Assembly (NCBI RefSeq): GCF_028389875.1
Contig: NC_084668.1
Span: 17,875,993-17,939,992 of the forward strand
Reading direction: 5' to 3'
Length of the DNA stretch: 64,000 bases
Source of the DNA: Rhea pennata
Taxonomy: Eukaryota > Chordata > Aves > Rheiformes > Rheidae
Every line of letters starts with the position of its first letter. The stretch's first letter is position 1. The translations under genes and the position numbers were made by a program. The notes under the pieces are model-generated. The model saw nothing but the letters and a program-made list of their open reading frames with translations. It searched no databases and was not told the origin of the DNA. Below, piece after piece: positions 50,911 to 63,391 of this stretch.

Positions 50911-51779
50911 AGCGAGGATGACACGGAGCCCAGGAGAAGGTGGGCGCTGTGCCTGCTCCGGACGCAGCCCAGGCCACCTCACAGAGCTGCACCCCACTGC
51001 TGCTGGGTGCTCCACTCCCTGGGAGGGCTCACAGGGACACACGGGGAGCCAAGGCACCAGAGGCTGCTTGCACATGTAGGCTACACCAAAGCTAAGTGTT
51101 AGATCTGAAACCAAGGCCCCATACCCCTGCAAGATGAGTGCATCAGCCCCATCTTTCAGCCCCCCTCAAATCCACAGCTAGGAGATGTTATCATCTGCCC
51201 AGGCACAGAGCCCTTTGTAGCATCAGGAGTACCAGGAAAAAGGGCCAAGAGAGATGCTTGGCAGCCACCCAGCTGCAGTGGTCACTCAAGCCATTCACTG
51301 CTGCAGAAAGGGCTTGTTACCCTGCTGAGAAGCCCCGGGTTTGCAGGAAGAGCCCTGGTCTGAGCTGGGGAAGCTGCTGCTGGGGTTCCCTGGATGCCCT
51401 CCTGCTGTACCACACGGGCTGTTCACTAGGCACGGGCCAACCAGGAAGATAATGTCGGACGTATCACTCCCAGGAGCTGCTCCCCACTCAGCCCCTGCGT
51501 TCCTTTGTCCATGCACGCTGCAAACCCAATGTGCGGCTGGAGCAGAGAAGTGCCTTGGCACCAACCTTCGGGGAGGCCCTGCTCCTCCCCTGCTCCCAGC
51601 TGGCTCCACACCAGCCCAGTCAGCTTGCAGCCTCCCCAGCAGGCGTTCAGGGGCAGAGTCCATCCTGGGCACTGCCTTCTCCAGCATCCTTGGTCCCACG
51701 TTACCACCCCTGCTCGGCAGCCAGAGACAGGCAGGCTGCACGGCACTCCAGCGCAAACGGAGACTCGGACACCGGCGTG
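50911..51779. other. Interval between ABCB6 promoter and ATG9A 3' end
   Basis: About 0.9 kb of unique sequence of moderate GC content. I see no conserved exon, repeat or RNA gene in it. Confidence 0.4.
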
Positions 51780-51795
51780 GATGATATGCCCCACC

Positions 51796-51801
51796 TTTAT
51801 T
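51796..51801 (-). terminator. ATG9A: Candidate distal ATG9A polyadenylation signal (AATAAA)
   Basis: This is the only canonical minus-strand AATAAA that I found between the ATG9A stop and the ABCB6 promoter. Use of it would give a 3' UTR of about 3.85 kb, much longer than I recall for the human gene, so a closer non-canonical site is also possible. Confidence 0.45.
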
Positions 51802-53089
51802 CATGGCTATACAGCTGTACAGCGAGGACACCGGGCTGCGATCAGCACTCCCTGGGAATCCCTGCGCACCCGCACACCCTGGGAGGGGATGAGGAGGAGC
51901 AGCTTGCCATGCACATGGGACAGTGACGACACAAGCACAACATGCGGCAAGGACTCCTGCTTGCTCCTGCCAGGCCTCTCCCTCCTCCTGTTATTCCCAG
52001 AGAAAGGCCCAGACTTCCCCACTTGCCCCAGGATGGAGCCAGCCTTCACCAGCTCAGCTGGCCCTGCTTAGGGATCAGGGGTGACGACACCAGGAAGCCC
52101 AGATCAAGCATCCCACCCCCAAGGCCAGGCCAGCCAGCGTAGAGGGCACCCACACCCTTGCCCTTCATACAGAGTGCAGCCAGGAGGTGCTTCTCAGTCT
52201 GTAAAAACCCAGCTGGCCCACGTGTGTTTGAGATCACCAGCTGCTAAATAGGTGACGCAGGCTCAAAGGGCTGCCCTGGGGCAGGGATCATTGCCCTGTG
52301 TGCAGAGAGGGAGCCCAGGCGGCCAGGGAAGCAGCTAGAAAGCTCTGGTGTGTTGGAGACTTGCCTTCAGTTTCCTTGTCAAACTCATCATACCACAACA
52401 GCCCCAAGCTGGAGCTGCTGTGGGGTCTTTGCAGCTGATCCTCTGTGGGAGTCGGGGGCTGCCCCCAGCAGCTGTGCAGAGAGCACACCCATGGCTGGGG
52501 ATACCAGCACACTGGTGTAGTACTCAGGCCCACGGATCTCTTGCCCCCCGGCTGAGCTCGGCCACATGATTTATCCCCAAGTCACACAGCAATCCACCGA
52601 GAGACCCCAGGATTCCTGACCCCAGCTGTGATGAGCTGATCCCCATCCAGGGCTTTGCTTTAGTGCACTCCCTTCGGTCTCTTACAGGCTCAGACCAGTC
52701 ACAGCTTTGGTCTGTCCTTCCCCATTGCAACAGGGAGCCCATTACCCAAAAGAGCCTGCCCCTGCACAAACACCCCCTCTACGCTCCCCAGCCTAGAGGA
52801 AGAACATCAAAGGCCAGACAGGGCCATAATTATTGAACCATCAGTGCTCCTGGCCCTCTTGCTCCTATGACCAACAAGGTCTAACAAGAGGTAAGTGCCA
52901 ACAAAGGTTGGGTCTACAAACACCAGGGCTAGAGCCAGCCCTAACTGCCACCTTGTCATGGGCCTGCAGGCAAGGGTGGGCCTCATGGACAGCACAGCCC
53001 ATACCACAGCAGAACAACTGGCGTGTCCCACCAGTTGGCAGTCACCTGGGGGGGTGTTACAGCCTGAGGCACTACACTGCAGAACTACT

Positions 53090-53376
53090 GCAGAATCACA
53101 GAATGCTTAAGGCTGAAAGGGACCTCTGGAGATCATCTAGTTAAACCTCCCTGCTCAAAGCAGGGTCACCTACAGCAGGTTGCCCAGGACCCTATCCAGA
53201 TGACTTTTGACTGTCTCTAAGGATGGAAACTCCACAGCCTCTCTGGGCAACCTGTTCTAGTGCTTGCTCACTCTCACAGTAAAAAGTTTTTCCTTATCTC
53301 TAGGTAGTACTTCCTGTGTTTCAGTTTGCGCCCATTGCCTCTTGTCCTGTCACTGGGCACTACTGGAAAGAGTGGC
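53090..53376 (-). mobile_element. 5'-truncated CR1 LINE fragment (3' end)
   Basis: The sequence matches the well-known 3' part of avian CR1 elements in reverse complement. It has AGAATCACAGAAT at its left end (two copies of the ATTCTGTG-type terminal octamer on the minus strand), GGTTGCCCAGGACC, GGATGGAAACTCCACAGCC and GGGCAACCTGTTC. It ends in TTGTCCTGTCACTGGGCAC. About 285 bp remain, non-coding and truncated at the 5' side. Clear divergence from the consensus I remember suggests an old insertion. Confidence 0.9.
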
Positions 53377-55646
53377 ACTATGTGGCAATAGTAACAGGGA
53401 ATGAAATGACACTGCAGAAATTCTCAACTCTGGTAGAACTACAGAAACCCTCAGCTCTGGTAGAATTATGTGGAATAGTGATATGAAGTAAAAAAAAAGA
53501 AAAAAAAGAAGAAAACTGCAAGGGAACAACAGAACATGATTGGATGAAAGGCCATTAGACTTGTGTTGGGTTAAATTACAGTTACTGGGGGAGAATGACA
53601 GGGGAACTCGAAAAAAGATTAACATCAACTTGTGCAGTGTGGACCCTGCTCCAGATAGTTGGCCTGACCGCAGGACCCGCACCCATACCAGGATTCCTCC
53701 GTGACAGACAGGGCACTGAAGGATCGGAACTTGTAGAAAGAGCAATGAGCTCACGAATCTGGAGTGCACAAAGCATAATATGTAGTGCCCAGCTATAGCA
53801 AATTAGGCAGAGACTGCAATCTAAGAGTGAGTAATAAAATACTTATTACTTGAGGTCATGCTACACCTGTAGTCCTTGCTCTTTTATGGTCTCCCTTATG
53901 TTAGTAAACATCTGAGGAAGCCTTGGGCACAATGCCACATGCCTCCATGCTTGTGTCCCTCCTACCAGGCGCGTCTGCCCCAGTGCAGAGAGCAGCTGGC
54001 TCAGCAGGCGTGTGCCCAGCCCTGGCTCAAAGGGCACAGGGCAATAACCCTGGCAGGGGAAGAAAGGTGGCCCTGGACTCCAGGAATGGGAGAGGAGGGC
54101 CTGCCTGTTGCTTACAGAGGACATGGTAAAAGCAAGCAGTCCCTGCCAGGGGAAAGAAGAGTGAAGGAGAGTGAAAGCAGTGCCTGGCAGGGGTTAGCCA
54201 AGATGCACACACTCGCAGGCTGCCACTGAAAGAGGGGCAAGGGAAACCAGGGTGATCTGGGAAGGTCCTGTCTGAGGTTACACTGCACAACCAGAATCTC
54301 TGCTCTCCTCTCTACCACGACGCTGGGCTAGGGTTTGCCTCTCTCTTCTGGGGCTAGGGCACCTCCTCTTGCCCCTCTGAGACACAAGCCGTCTGCTTGG
54401 GATATGGGATCTGCAGCAGCCAAAGCAATGTTGCAAGCAAAAGCATTCTCTCAGGAGTGAAGGAAGGAGCTGAGAGCCCCTGGGTGAGATGCAAGACGCA
54501 CTGAAGGCTTTGTTTGGGCAGGAGGAAAGCCCCAATGCCGCAGAAATGGCCACATCAGGAAGACAGATTCAATGTACCAGACAGGTCAGGCATAGGGAAG
54601 AGGCTTTTATAACACCCGGGGGAAGGGAGTCAACTCAATACACAGAGCACAAGACCTTTAGAAGGCTCCAACTGGGCTACATGTGCCCCTAGTAGAAGCC
54701 AAACTGGACCACCTCAGGGTCTCTTTGGCATTGCAAGTGGGCCCTGCTAGCAGTCCATGTCCCACGGGCAGTGGCCAGGGGGCACATTGTCCTAGTTCAG
54801 CGATATGGCACAGAGGCTGCCAGCTGAGAGAGATGCCAGGGAAAAAGAGTCTCCCACCTCCACAGCCCTTTCCTGGTGTGCAAGGGACTGGACAGCTGTC
54901 ATGGGAGCTGGGGAAGAGCTGCAGCATCCCCAGATCCCAGTGAGAGCAGGGCCTGCTGGCTCTGCCATCCCACCCCCACCTGCAGCAGGGGCAGTGTGAG
55001 CGTGCACAGAGCAGGGGGACTGCTCCACTGCCATCCTGCTCCGGACTGAGAGGCACGATGTTTGTCCTCCCTGGAAGGGCAATGAAGTGCTGGGCACCTT
55101 CCCAAGGCTGCAGGCAGGGTAGTAACGTTGCCAGCACTGCTGCAGGCTGAGCTAGCTCCCCTTGACACCTCCTGACACGGGTGGCCATCCCAGGGGACGC
55201 CAGCTCATTCTGGAGGCAGGTCCCAGCTCCGGGTGGATGTCTGGAGCTAGTGCCTTCTCACATGCCTTCGACCAGCAGTTACTGCTGCTACCTCCGAGCC
55301 AGTCCACAGCTCCCCATCGCCAGTCCCATCACGTCAGCTTTCGCAGGCTCTGCAGCGATCCTCCGACACAGACGACACAGATGTGAACACAGACACACGT
55401 ATGTACTCACACACGCATTCACCCCGCAAGAGTCAGTGGCGTTGACTTGACAAACGGCTGGACACAAGGCACCACCGCAAAGCCGCTGGCCTGGCAGTTT
55501 TGTCTCTTCGGCAATCGATGGCAACAAAATGAAGCCCAGGACCACCCTGTCCCCTTTGGGACAGGAGAAAAATCAGGCTGATGCCACATCCTGCTGCCCA
55601 GGCGGCTCCCAGTCTGCAACCCCCACGAGATCCCCAGTCTACAAGG

Positions 55647-58600
55647 CTACACCTGCAAGACAGAGAGGGGACGTGGCACCTACTGGGACCAGCTGCCAGC
55701 GCCCCAGCCTGCCAGCTAGAGTTCACGCAGCCACAGCTTTTGCCCCTACCTTGTGGATCTGTGGTGGAAGCTCATCTTCTGAGCTCTCCTCCGGCACGGG
55801 CTCTGGGTGTCTTGCCGACTGCCCGTCCTCAGCCCAGCCTCCCAGCGGAAGGCGAGAGAAGTGTGATGGGGCTCTGTGCACTGTGCCTGGGTCTGCAGGA
55901 CAGGTGAGGAAGAAGATCAGCTACACAGGGGATGCCAGGCTTCAGCAGCAGGCAGGCTGCCCAAGCCAGTCCATACAGGGCATCCGTTACAGGGCTCTGA
56001 TCCCGAGCTCGGACCTCCACCCTGGCTCCCATACCTGTGATACCACCGTATCGCCGCTGGAAGCCAGTCTGCAGTGTAGCTGTCTCCTCAGCAGGCTGCC
56101 GTGGTGAGGAGAAGGGGTAGCTGGCAGAGCGAGGGATGGGGACAGAGCCACCCCGCTGAGCTTCCAGCTCCTCGTGGGCACTCTCCCCGCTCTCATCGCT
56201 CTCTCGCCGGTGCCAAGCATGCCGCTCAGGCTCCAGCTGGGTTTGCTGTTTGTGCAACTGTAGGGCCGAGACACGAGCAGGTCAGCCATGCGGGGAGAGC
56301 ACAGCCTCCCGCCACCATCTCCCCAGCAGTGCGCTTTCACTGCTCTCAGCTCCCCTTCCAGTCACTCAGAGCTCCCCAGCCAACCCAGGCTCCAGCTCCA
56401 CCCTGACTGCCCTGGGCCCATGCCCTGCTGGCCAGCCCGGCTCCCGGCTGCTCACCTCGTGCATGTAGAGCGCGTGGAGACTCATCTCGGTGGAGGCATA
56501 CTCTGACAGGATCATGCTCTGCAGCTGACCCTCCCAGGCACTGCTCCCTGAGCTCACAGTCCTCGCATCAGCACTGCCATGGGACACACAGGAGATGTTC
56601 ATTGCCTGGGTGGCCCCCTACACAGCACCCAGCCCAGCCTCTCTCTGCTCTAATGTCAAGTTTGCAGACACTCACTCCTGTGATGGAGAGGGACCGGCCC
56701 TCTGTGTCCCCTCCCCAGCCACACAAGGTGATCAGCCCAGGCATGGCACTGCCCTGCCCCAGGTATCGCATCACACAGTGCCCCTGTGCCAGGGCACAGA
56801 GCTCACCAGCGTCTCACCTCCAGAGCAGGTGGCATTCAGGACCAAAGCAGACCCTACTTAGACATACCTCTCACCCATGGGAAGGGATGCTCAGAGCAGT
56901 CTCCTTCCTGCCAGGAAGGTACTGTGGTGCCTTCAGGAAAACACCAGAGCCCCACACCGCCCTTTGGGGGAGGCGAGTGTAAGCACCTGGGCCTAGCTCT
57001 GCTTGTGAACATGTTCCTTCCTATCCCAAGCTGCAGAGACAAATGCCAGACAGCCACTGCACGCTTAGGACAACAGCGCAGCAGCAGGGCATGCAACAAA
57101 GGGATCTGGGACTTGCAAGGTCTCCAGCCACTCCCCTTCAGCCAAGGCTGCCATGTCCTTACCCAGAGACTGTCATGGCACTTGCACCCCGAGGCTGGGC
57201 TCCCTCTCCATCCCTTCCTCCTGTCTGGAAGCCACTGGGGGGCTGCTGGGCAGACTGGAGCGGGGAGAAGGAACGCAGGGCCGAGGCCACTTCAGAGAGA
57301 TGGCGGGAGGCCTGTCCATCGCGGCCCATGTGAAAGCCCAGGGCTGAGGAGCCTGCTATCACATTGGCAATCAGGCTGTGAGGCTGCAGAGTTGAAAAGG
57401 AGAGAGTCACTGTCCTGTGCAGAACTGGAGGCCTGACCTCCATACCAACAATACAGTACTGAGACCCCACAGCTTCCTCCAGCCCCTTTCCCACCTCATG
57501 TGCTCATCATACCTCACTGCTCATCTTTAGAAACCCAGAAGGCAGTCCCAGCTAGCACTATCATATTTGCATCCCTGGATATGGCCCAGGAAAGGTGAAA
57601 ATTTGCCCAGAGGGCCTGATTATCCCAGAGCTTGTTGGCACCCAGCAAGCACCCTAAGAACACCACTTATCCCCTCCGGCCTGGACACCTCTGACTCCGA
57701 CTGCAGGGACTGGATGGAGCTGAAGAGGGCGTTTTCGGGGAGCACAGCCTGCTGGGCCAGGGCCACGCTGCTGTCTCGGTGCACCCGCTCCTTCAGGAAA
57801 CCAATGAAGGCTGTGCTCTCACGGGGTGGCTGCCACTTGGGATTGGTGATGGCAAAGTGCATGAGGGACAACTCTGTCTTGCCATCCTCCGCCTGCTGGT
57901 AAATGGAGGCCTCGGTCTTCCCTGCTGACATCCACTGCAGAACAGAGAGAGGTAGTGAGGGCCAGGATCTACTTTAAGCTCCTGCCAGGCCTGCAAATCC
58001 TGCAGGACCAGTCTGGGCAAAATCTGCAACACCCAGCACAAGCTAGGCCACAGCTCCAGGCAGAAGGCAGGCACTAGAGCAAATGTGTCATCCTAGTTTA
58101 GCCCTTGCAGCCCAGAAAATACGGTGTCCTCCACCTCCCACTGCAAAGGAGATGGAGAGTTGGGGGCTAGCACAAAAATCAGAGCTGAAAGCTTTGTCTT
58201 GCACTCTCCAGCCCACAGCAGAAGCAACTACAGCCAATAAACAACTGCTCTTAAAAGCTTCCTGCCACAGTGAGCCCATTCCTTCCCAGTTCACGGCCCT
58301 GCCACTAGGGAGCCTTTCTTGATGACTCATGTAAATTCCCAGGCACAGGAAACAGACTGATCCTCTTTCACTTCGCAGTGCTTTTCATATAATGAAAAAC
58401 AAATCCCTTCTCCCTCATCCTGCTTCTTTCCTGGCCAAAAGCAGCTCAGCTTTTTTAATCTGTTTTCAGTGGTCGTACTTTTTAAGAGGTCCAAATATAC
58501 CCACTCTTCTCCTGAGGGAGCAGGGCACAAGGTTCTTGTCTGCAAAGACAAGCAATGATGTTAAACACTAAGATGTGGCAGAGCCCAGGGTATATTATAT

Positions 58601-61600
58601 TAGGTTAATAGCCACAGCCTGGTGACCTGTCCTGGCAACTCCGGGCACTCATCGCTGAGGCAGTCACAGGCTGTTTGCTTCAGGCCCCCAGGAGTGGTGA
58701 GTTACAGCTTCTCCTGTGTCTAATGGATCAGGCATGCTACTGTGGAGCCCATGCTGCTATCCCACCACGCACGGGACATACCGCTGGGTGGCCATGCTGG
58801 CGCACATCCATCTGGGCAAAGGAGCAGGTGTCACCCACACCCACCACCTCCACTGTGAAGTTGCGAAAGAAGTCAACAATGTCCAAGGACTTGGGTCGGA
58901 GGCAGACAATAAGGATCAGGGGGGTAATGATGGGACTCAGGAGTTCCTCCAGGATGAAGACCTAGGCAGGGAAACAGGGCTCAGAGTGAGCTTGAGGATG
59001 CCAGAAACTGCCCCAATATAACTGGCCCCAGGGCAAAGCTCAGGCCACATCCCATCCTGCACTGGAGACTATCCCTGCTGCCTCCTCAACAAACGCACAA
59101 TCTTGGAGCCAGCCCTGAGACCTGACCCATCGGCTGAGGAAGGTCATCTCCAAGAAAGTGCGCTCTGTCTGCTCAGGAGCTGCCTGGCTCTTTAGCAGCT
59201 TCTCCCTCCTGCAGGGACAAAAGTGAGTTTCTGTCTCTGTCCCTTGCAAACCAGGCTCACCGCTTTGTACTGGAAGAGCTGGGCAAACTCGTCCCGGGTC
59301 TCGTAGCGGTGAGCGTTACCCTGCCAGTGGTCAGGCATGTAGTGGATGTGTGCCAGGATGACCCGCAGCAGCTGCTCTGGGCAAAACACCAGGTGTTGGT
59401 CTGGAATGAAGGACCTGCAGGACAGGACAGGGAAGCGTCACAGCATCGCACTTCAGTTTAAGGGAGATCTCATCCTGAGAGGGCAGGGCAAACAGCCCAC
59501 ATCCACAGCTCCACCTGTGGCCTTCACTCCCAACCCAAACCCTCCTGCTAGCACAGCCCAGGGCTCCTGCTGTATAGCTCCAATAAAACCCCTCATATCA
59601 TTTCTAAAGCCATCACTGCAGTCACCACACCAAGTTGACTAGTACTCCCTTCTCCCATCTTCCCCATTCTGCCTCTCCTCAGCTGTGCTCTTCCCCTAGA
59701 GCAGACTCACATCCCCTTGCAACATAACAGCACATCCACACAGGTGGCACCAGCCTCTCTGTTCCCCTCAGAGTTGCTGGGAGCAGCCAGCTCTGCCCAG
59801 CACAGGTCCACCTCACCTGCACACTGTGATGCCCACCCCGAGCAGGGTGACTGTTGTCAGCACATGCTCAACTGCCAGGACATCCTCATCATAGATAGTG
59901 AGAGCAATGAGCACAGCCAGGATGGAGCCAGCAAAGAAGGCCACATTCTTGGCCACGATGGTGAGAAGTGGGGAGATGAAGCAGTTCATATACTTGGAGG
60001 CTGGCTTGTAGCCCTTGCTGAGGCGTGAGTGCAGTTCATGGTCCAGCTCATTGAAGTGACGGAGGTAACAGCGGCCGTAGAGAGACCAGCAGCGGGCACC
60101 CAGGCTGCCCGGCTCCCGCTTCAGGATCTCTGTGTAGCTGAAGAAGGCGTAGAGGATCTGCCAGATGAGGATAAGGGGGCAGAGAAGGAAGTTGGCAATG
60201 CCAATCCAAAGGATGCGAGTGCTGAGCTTCTCAGCTAGCTCCAGACGGTTCCCAGCCCGCTTGTATTCAGCCTTCAGACTCCACTCGTTCTCAAAGAGGG
60301 AGCCTGGCCCCCAGAAAAAGATGAGCTCGAAGTTGTACTTGAGCCCGCGAGAGTAGAAGACAGTGTCTCCCAGCAAGGGCAGGCGGAAGCGGATGGGCAA
60401 CAGAGACTTGTTCACCATGGCCACCATGTAGTTCTTGAAGCGGAGAATGCGGTGGTAGATGTCCAGCTCTGTCAGCTCTTTCTTGTGGATGCAGATCTGG
60501 TGCTCCTTCTGGATCTGCACGATGCGGGCCTGCACCTCCTGCCAGGTGTAGTAGGGCAGGTTGGACTGGGAGGAGGAAGCAGCAAGGTTAGAGGTTGGCT
60601 ACATAGAGGGACAGAGGTCAGGCTGCACCCTGCTCTAAGAGTGGGATCCAGCACACACTCTTGGGGCACCAGTGAAGCACACACAACACAAGGCATCTTT
60701 CCACGCTGCATACCTTGCCCCACTGGCTTTTACTCTAGACTAACGAAGATGACTGTTTCCCACCTACTCACATACAGGCTATCTTGGAGGCTTACATGAG
60801 CTTTCCTTTCCCCTCAGAGCCATGGGAAGCACACCTAATGCTTGGAGTCAGTGGGGAGGTAGGAATAGGGGAAAGCATTTGATCGGTGTCCTGGAGGCAG
60901 CCTGTGGCAAAGCTGGCGACAAACCAAGCCTCTTGGCTCAGTCTATCTTTCTCAAAGACCCATGGCTTCTTCTAAAAGGAAGCACATCACCCTCTGATGT
61001 TATCAAACAGAGCAGAAGATCCTGCACCAGGTTGTAGGTGTAAGCCTCAAATCCTGTCTCTGACACAGATCTCCAACATGCTCTTCACAAACTAAGTAGC
61101 TCTATACCTCAGTTTCTTCATCAATAAAGAAGGAAGATGATTCTGCTTGTCTCCCAGGAGGTAAGAGAACACTCTCACTCATGCCTCACTTATGCCTTTG
61201 CTGTTGAAAGGCATCACTGAAAAGGCCATCACAGATAAAAATAAACATATTGGGTGGCAGATGGCATACACATATGCCAGCACACACAGCGACAGGCTGG
61301 GCAGAGAAGGGTTAACATACAGCAAGTTGGCTGCTGGAAAAGCTGAAAGGAGATCAACATGGTTACATAACCCTGGGAAGAGCTGGAGCAGAAGGAAAAG
61401 CACTTGGCATGAGACTTTCGGAGAAGTTGACTCCAAAGGAGGGTAGAGGGTAGCTGTTTCTCATTGCACAGCAAGGACTCCTGCTTTCCTCAGCAGCCCT
61501 GCATAGGGCCCACAGCTCAGCCACTTACCATGGGGATTTTGAGGGCATTGATGTAGAAGGAGTGAATTTCCCAGTAGCAGCAAATGTTGTAGACAAATTT

Positions 61601-63391
61601 GATGAGTCGGTGGATCCAGAAAACCCCAGCTATCACCAGGATGCAGATGAGGAAGCTGTTTGACTGGATTCTGCAGGCAAGAAGAGGCAGAAAACAGGAG
61701 TCAAGGTCCAGACAGCCCTTAGTGTTCGAGAAAGCAAGAGCAGTGGCTAACGTGCCCTCAGCTGCTCCTACCTTGCACTGCAGACATTTGGGGGGAGGAA
61801 GGCATCCGGCAGCGTCACCTTAATAGGCTCACTAGGATGCTGGCTGTGATTCACTGCTTTGTTGGCAAAGAGAATGTCATAATCGACGCAGCTTATAAGA
61901 AAGGTGGTGAATGCCACCACGAAGATGAACTGCCTGCGAAGAGAGGGAGCGGCCATGAGGGAATCACCCTGTCCATCTGCCACCCAGACACAGGGCAGGT
62001 AGGAGCTGCAAGTCAGGCGGCCCCACAGCCATGGTGCCAGGAAAGCTCAAGGGGCACCGCCTCCTCAAAGTGGAATACAGGTTTGGGGCATGGAAAACTC
62101 TAATAAAAGACAGGCAGGATATCTGAGAAGGGATCTCTCCTGCCTCCTTACTGGCATGGCTCAGCACACTCCCACAGCCGCTCCCCAGCCTCCTGTAATA
62201 GCCCCAATGGCCTACATGGGATGGGAACCTGAACTTACATAAGCTCAAAGATCTCCCCGATGAGCATACAGGTGAAGCCATTCTTCTGATGCAGATTATA
62301 GATGTGAGAGTTATAGTCAAGGAGAACAGACTGGAAAGCCTTTCCTTCTGACAAAGGGTGGAGAGACCTCCTGTCCCACTGGCATCCATAGCCTCCCAGC
62401 CAAATCTCTCTAACCAGTGATGGAGACCCCCTCTCATCTCTATCCACCAGCAAGCTGGTACTCCACTGCAGGGAAGCACACTCTTCCCAGGTATAGCACA
62501 GCTGGGATAAGAGGACCTAGCTTGATCCAAATCTCCTTCTTCCCCCAGAGGTGGATGCTGACCAAGCAGAGAACAGAAACTCAGCCTGCCCTCATTCTGC
62601 ACAAAGGGAGGGGTGGATAGGCAGCAAGAAGAGATTTCGGGCATAGGGCAATGCAGAGACAGCAAAAAACACATTTAATAACCACAACATCCCATAAGCA
62701 TAGGGGCTCTGCCATCCCGCAGCCCCTCTGGAAGCATGTAGCGTCCTAAGGAAAGGGGTAGATGCTCAGCCCCAAGTTATGCAGAACCAAGCATGGGAGA
62801 AGAGCATGAGGCAGTGGAGCGCATGCCCTCTCGACACAGCGCACATGCTGTGGAAGGATATACGAGAGAAGAAGAGATCCAGGTTCTCTATATGATGCCA
62901 CGGAGCTGAAGGAAGGAAAAACGCAGGGTGAGAGCAGCTCCAGCACACACCCAGCCCAGCTCTGGCAACACACACTGCCCCCTCTCCTCTTCCCCTCTCT
63001 CCTGGTCTCTCTCCCAGGCCCCCAACCCGGCCCCACAGACACCCCCCCCGCCCGGCTCAGCCCCCCTCACCCCCCTCAGCCCACGGCTGCCCTCTGGCCC
63101 CGAGCCCCAGGGCCAGCTCGGGGCCTTCCCCCCACCTCAAAGGCCCCGGGCCCCCAGAGCTGCGCCGCCTCAGGCTCCCCGGGCGAGCCCGCCGCTCCCG
63201 CCCCAGGCCCTGCGGCCTCGCGTCCCCCCCGGTGCCCAGCGCCGCCACAGCCGCAGCCCCCGGTGCCGGCGCCGGTGCCGCCGCTCACACTTGGCGCCCT
63301 CGGGGACGTGGACGAGCAGGTCCCCGCCGCCGGGGGGGGACTCGGTGGAGGAGCTCTCCAGGCGCTGGTACTGCGTCTCGAAGTGGGCCAT
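55647..63391 (-). CDS. ATG9A: ATG9A, autophagy lipid scramblase
   Basis: Trimeric multi-pass scramblase on Golgi/endosome vesicles that seeds and feeds the phagophore. Fourteen coding exons: 63289-63391, 62862-62905, 62239-62303, 61772-61933, 61529-61670, 59817-60565, 59261-59414, 58782-58961, 57689-57934, 57163-57383, 56456-56573, 56035-56257, 55750-55892 and 55647-55652. Together these are 852 codons (851 aa; human is about 839). The start MAHFETQYQRLE keeps the YQRLE AP-binding motif. Core words include SPWHHIENLDLFFSR, VDYDILFANKAVNHS, YNFELIFFWGPGS, LWIGIANFLLCPLILIWQI, GYKPASKYMNCF, AGSILAVLIALTIYDEDVL and HIHYMPDHWQGNAHR. The 749-bp exon carries most of the membrane core. The C-terminal tail is Ser-rich (WHRRESDESGES, IPRSASYPF, QRRYGGIT). 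The second intron is AT-AC. The last exon codes only Val-stop. Confidence 0.96.
62304..62861 (-). other. ATG9A: AT-AC (U12-type) intron in ATG9A
   Basis: Between exons 62862-62905 and 62239-62303 no GT-AG pair restores the conserved SR-[IV]-YNLHQKNGF reading. Joining CGT to ATC across an intron that starts ATATCCTT and ends TTCTCCTTGACTATAACTC then TCAC does so exactly. ATATCCTT is the U12 donor consensus. TCCTTGAC matches the U12 branch-site consensus, with the branch A about 13 nt before the AC end. Confidence 0.85.

Larger units (their letters stand above)
51780..55646 (-). other. ATG9A: ATG9A 3' UTR / downstream region
   Basis: This is untranslated sequence downstream of the ATG9A stop codon. 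It contains a CR1 fragment, an A-rich tract near 53489-53518, and otherwise unique sequence with no recognised exon on either strand. How much is transcribed depends on which poly(A) site is used. Confidence 0.45.

Noticed and set aside
53480-53520. A-rich tract beside the CR1 fragment as the poly(A) tail of a retrocopy
   Set aside because: It is interrupted by G, no target-site duplication was seen, and no gene-like sequence is attached. CR1 elements also do not end in poly(A).
53861-53869. Alternative ATG9A last exon reading CAG then GTG TAG at 53861-53869
   Set aside because: Its upstream sequence lacks a pyrimidine tract and it is far from the previous exon. The acceptor at 55653-55655 is much stronger and only 97 nt away.
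62322-62866. GT-AG interpretation of ATG9A intron 2 (GTATAT donor with the TTTCCAG acceptor near 62328)
   Set aside because: It would insert about eight unconserved residues and shift the conserved junction, whereas the AT-AC reading restores the known protein exactly and has U12 donor and branch signals.
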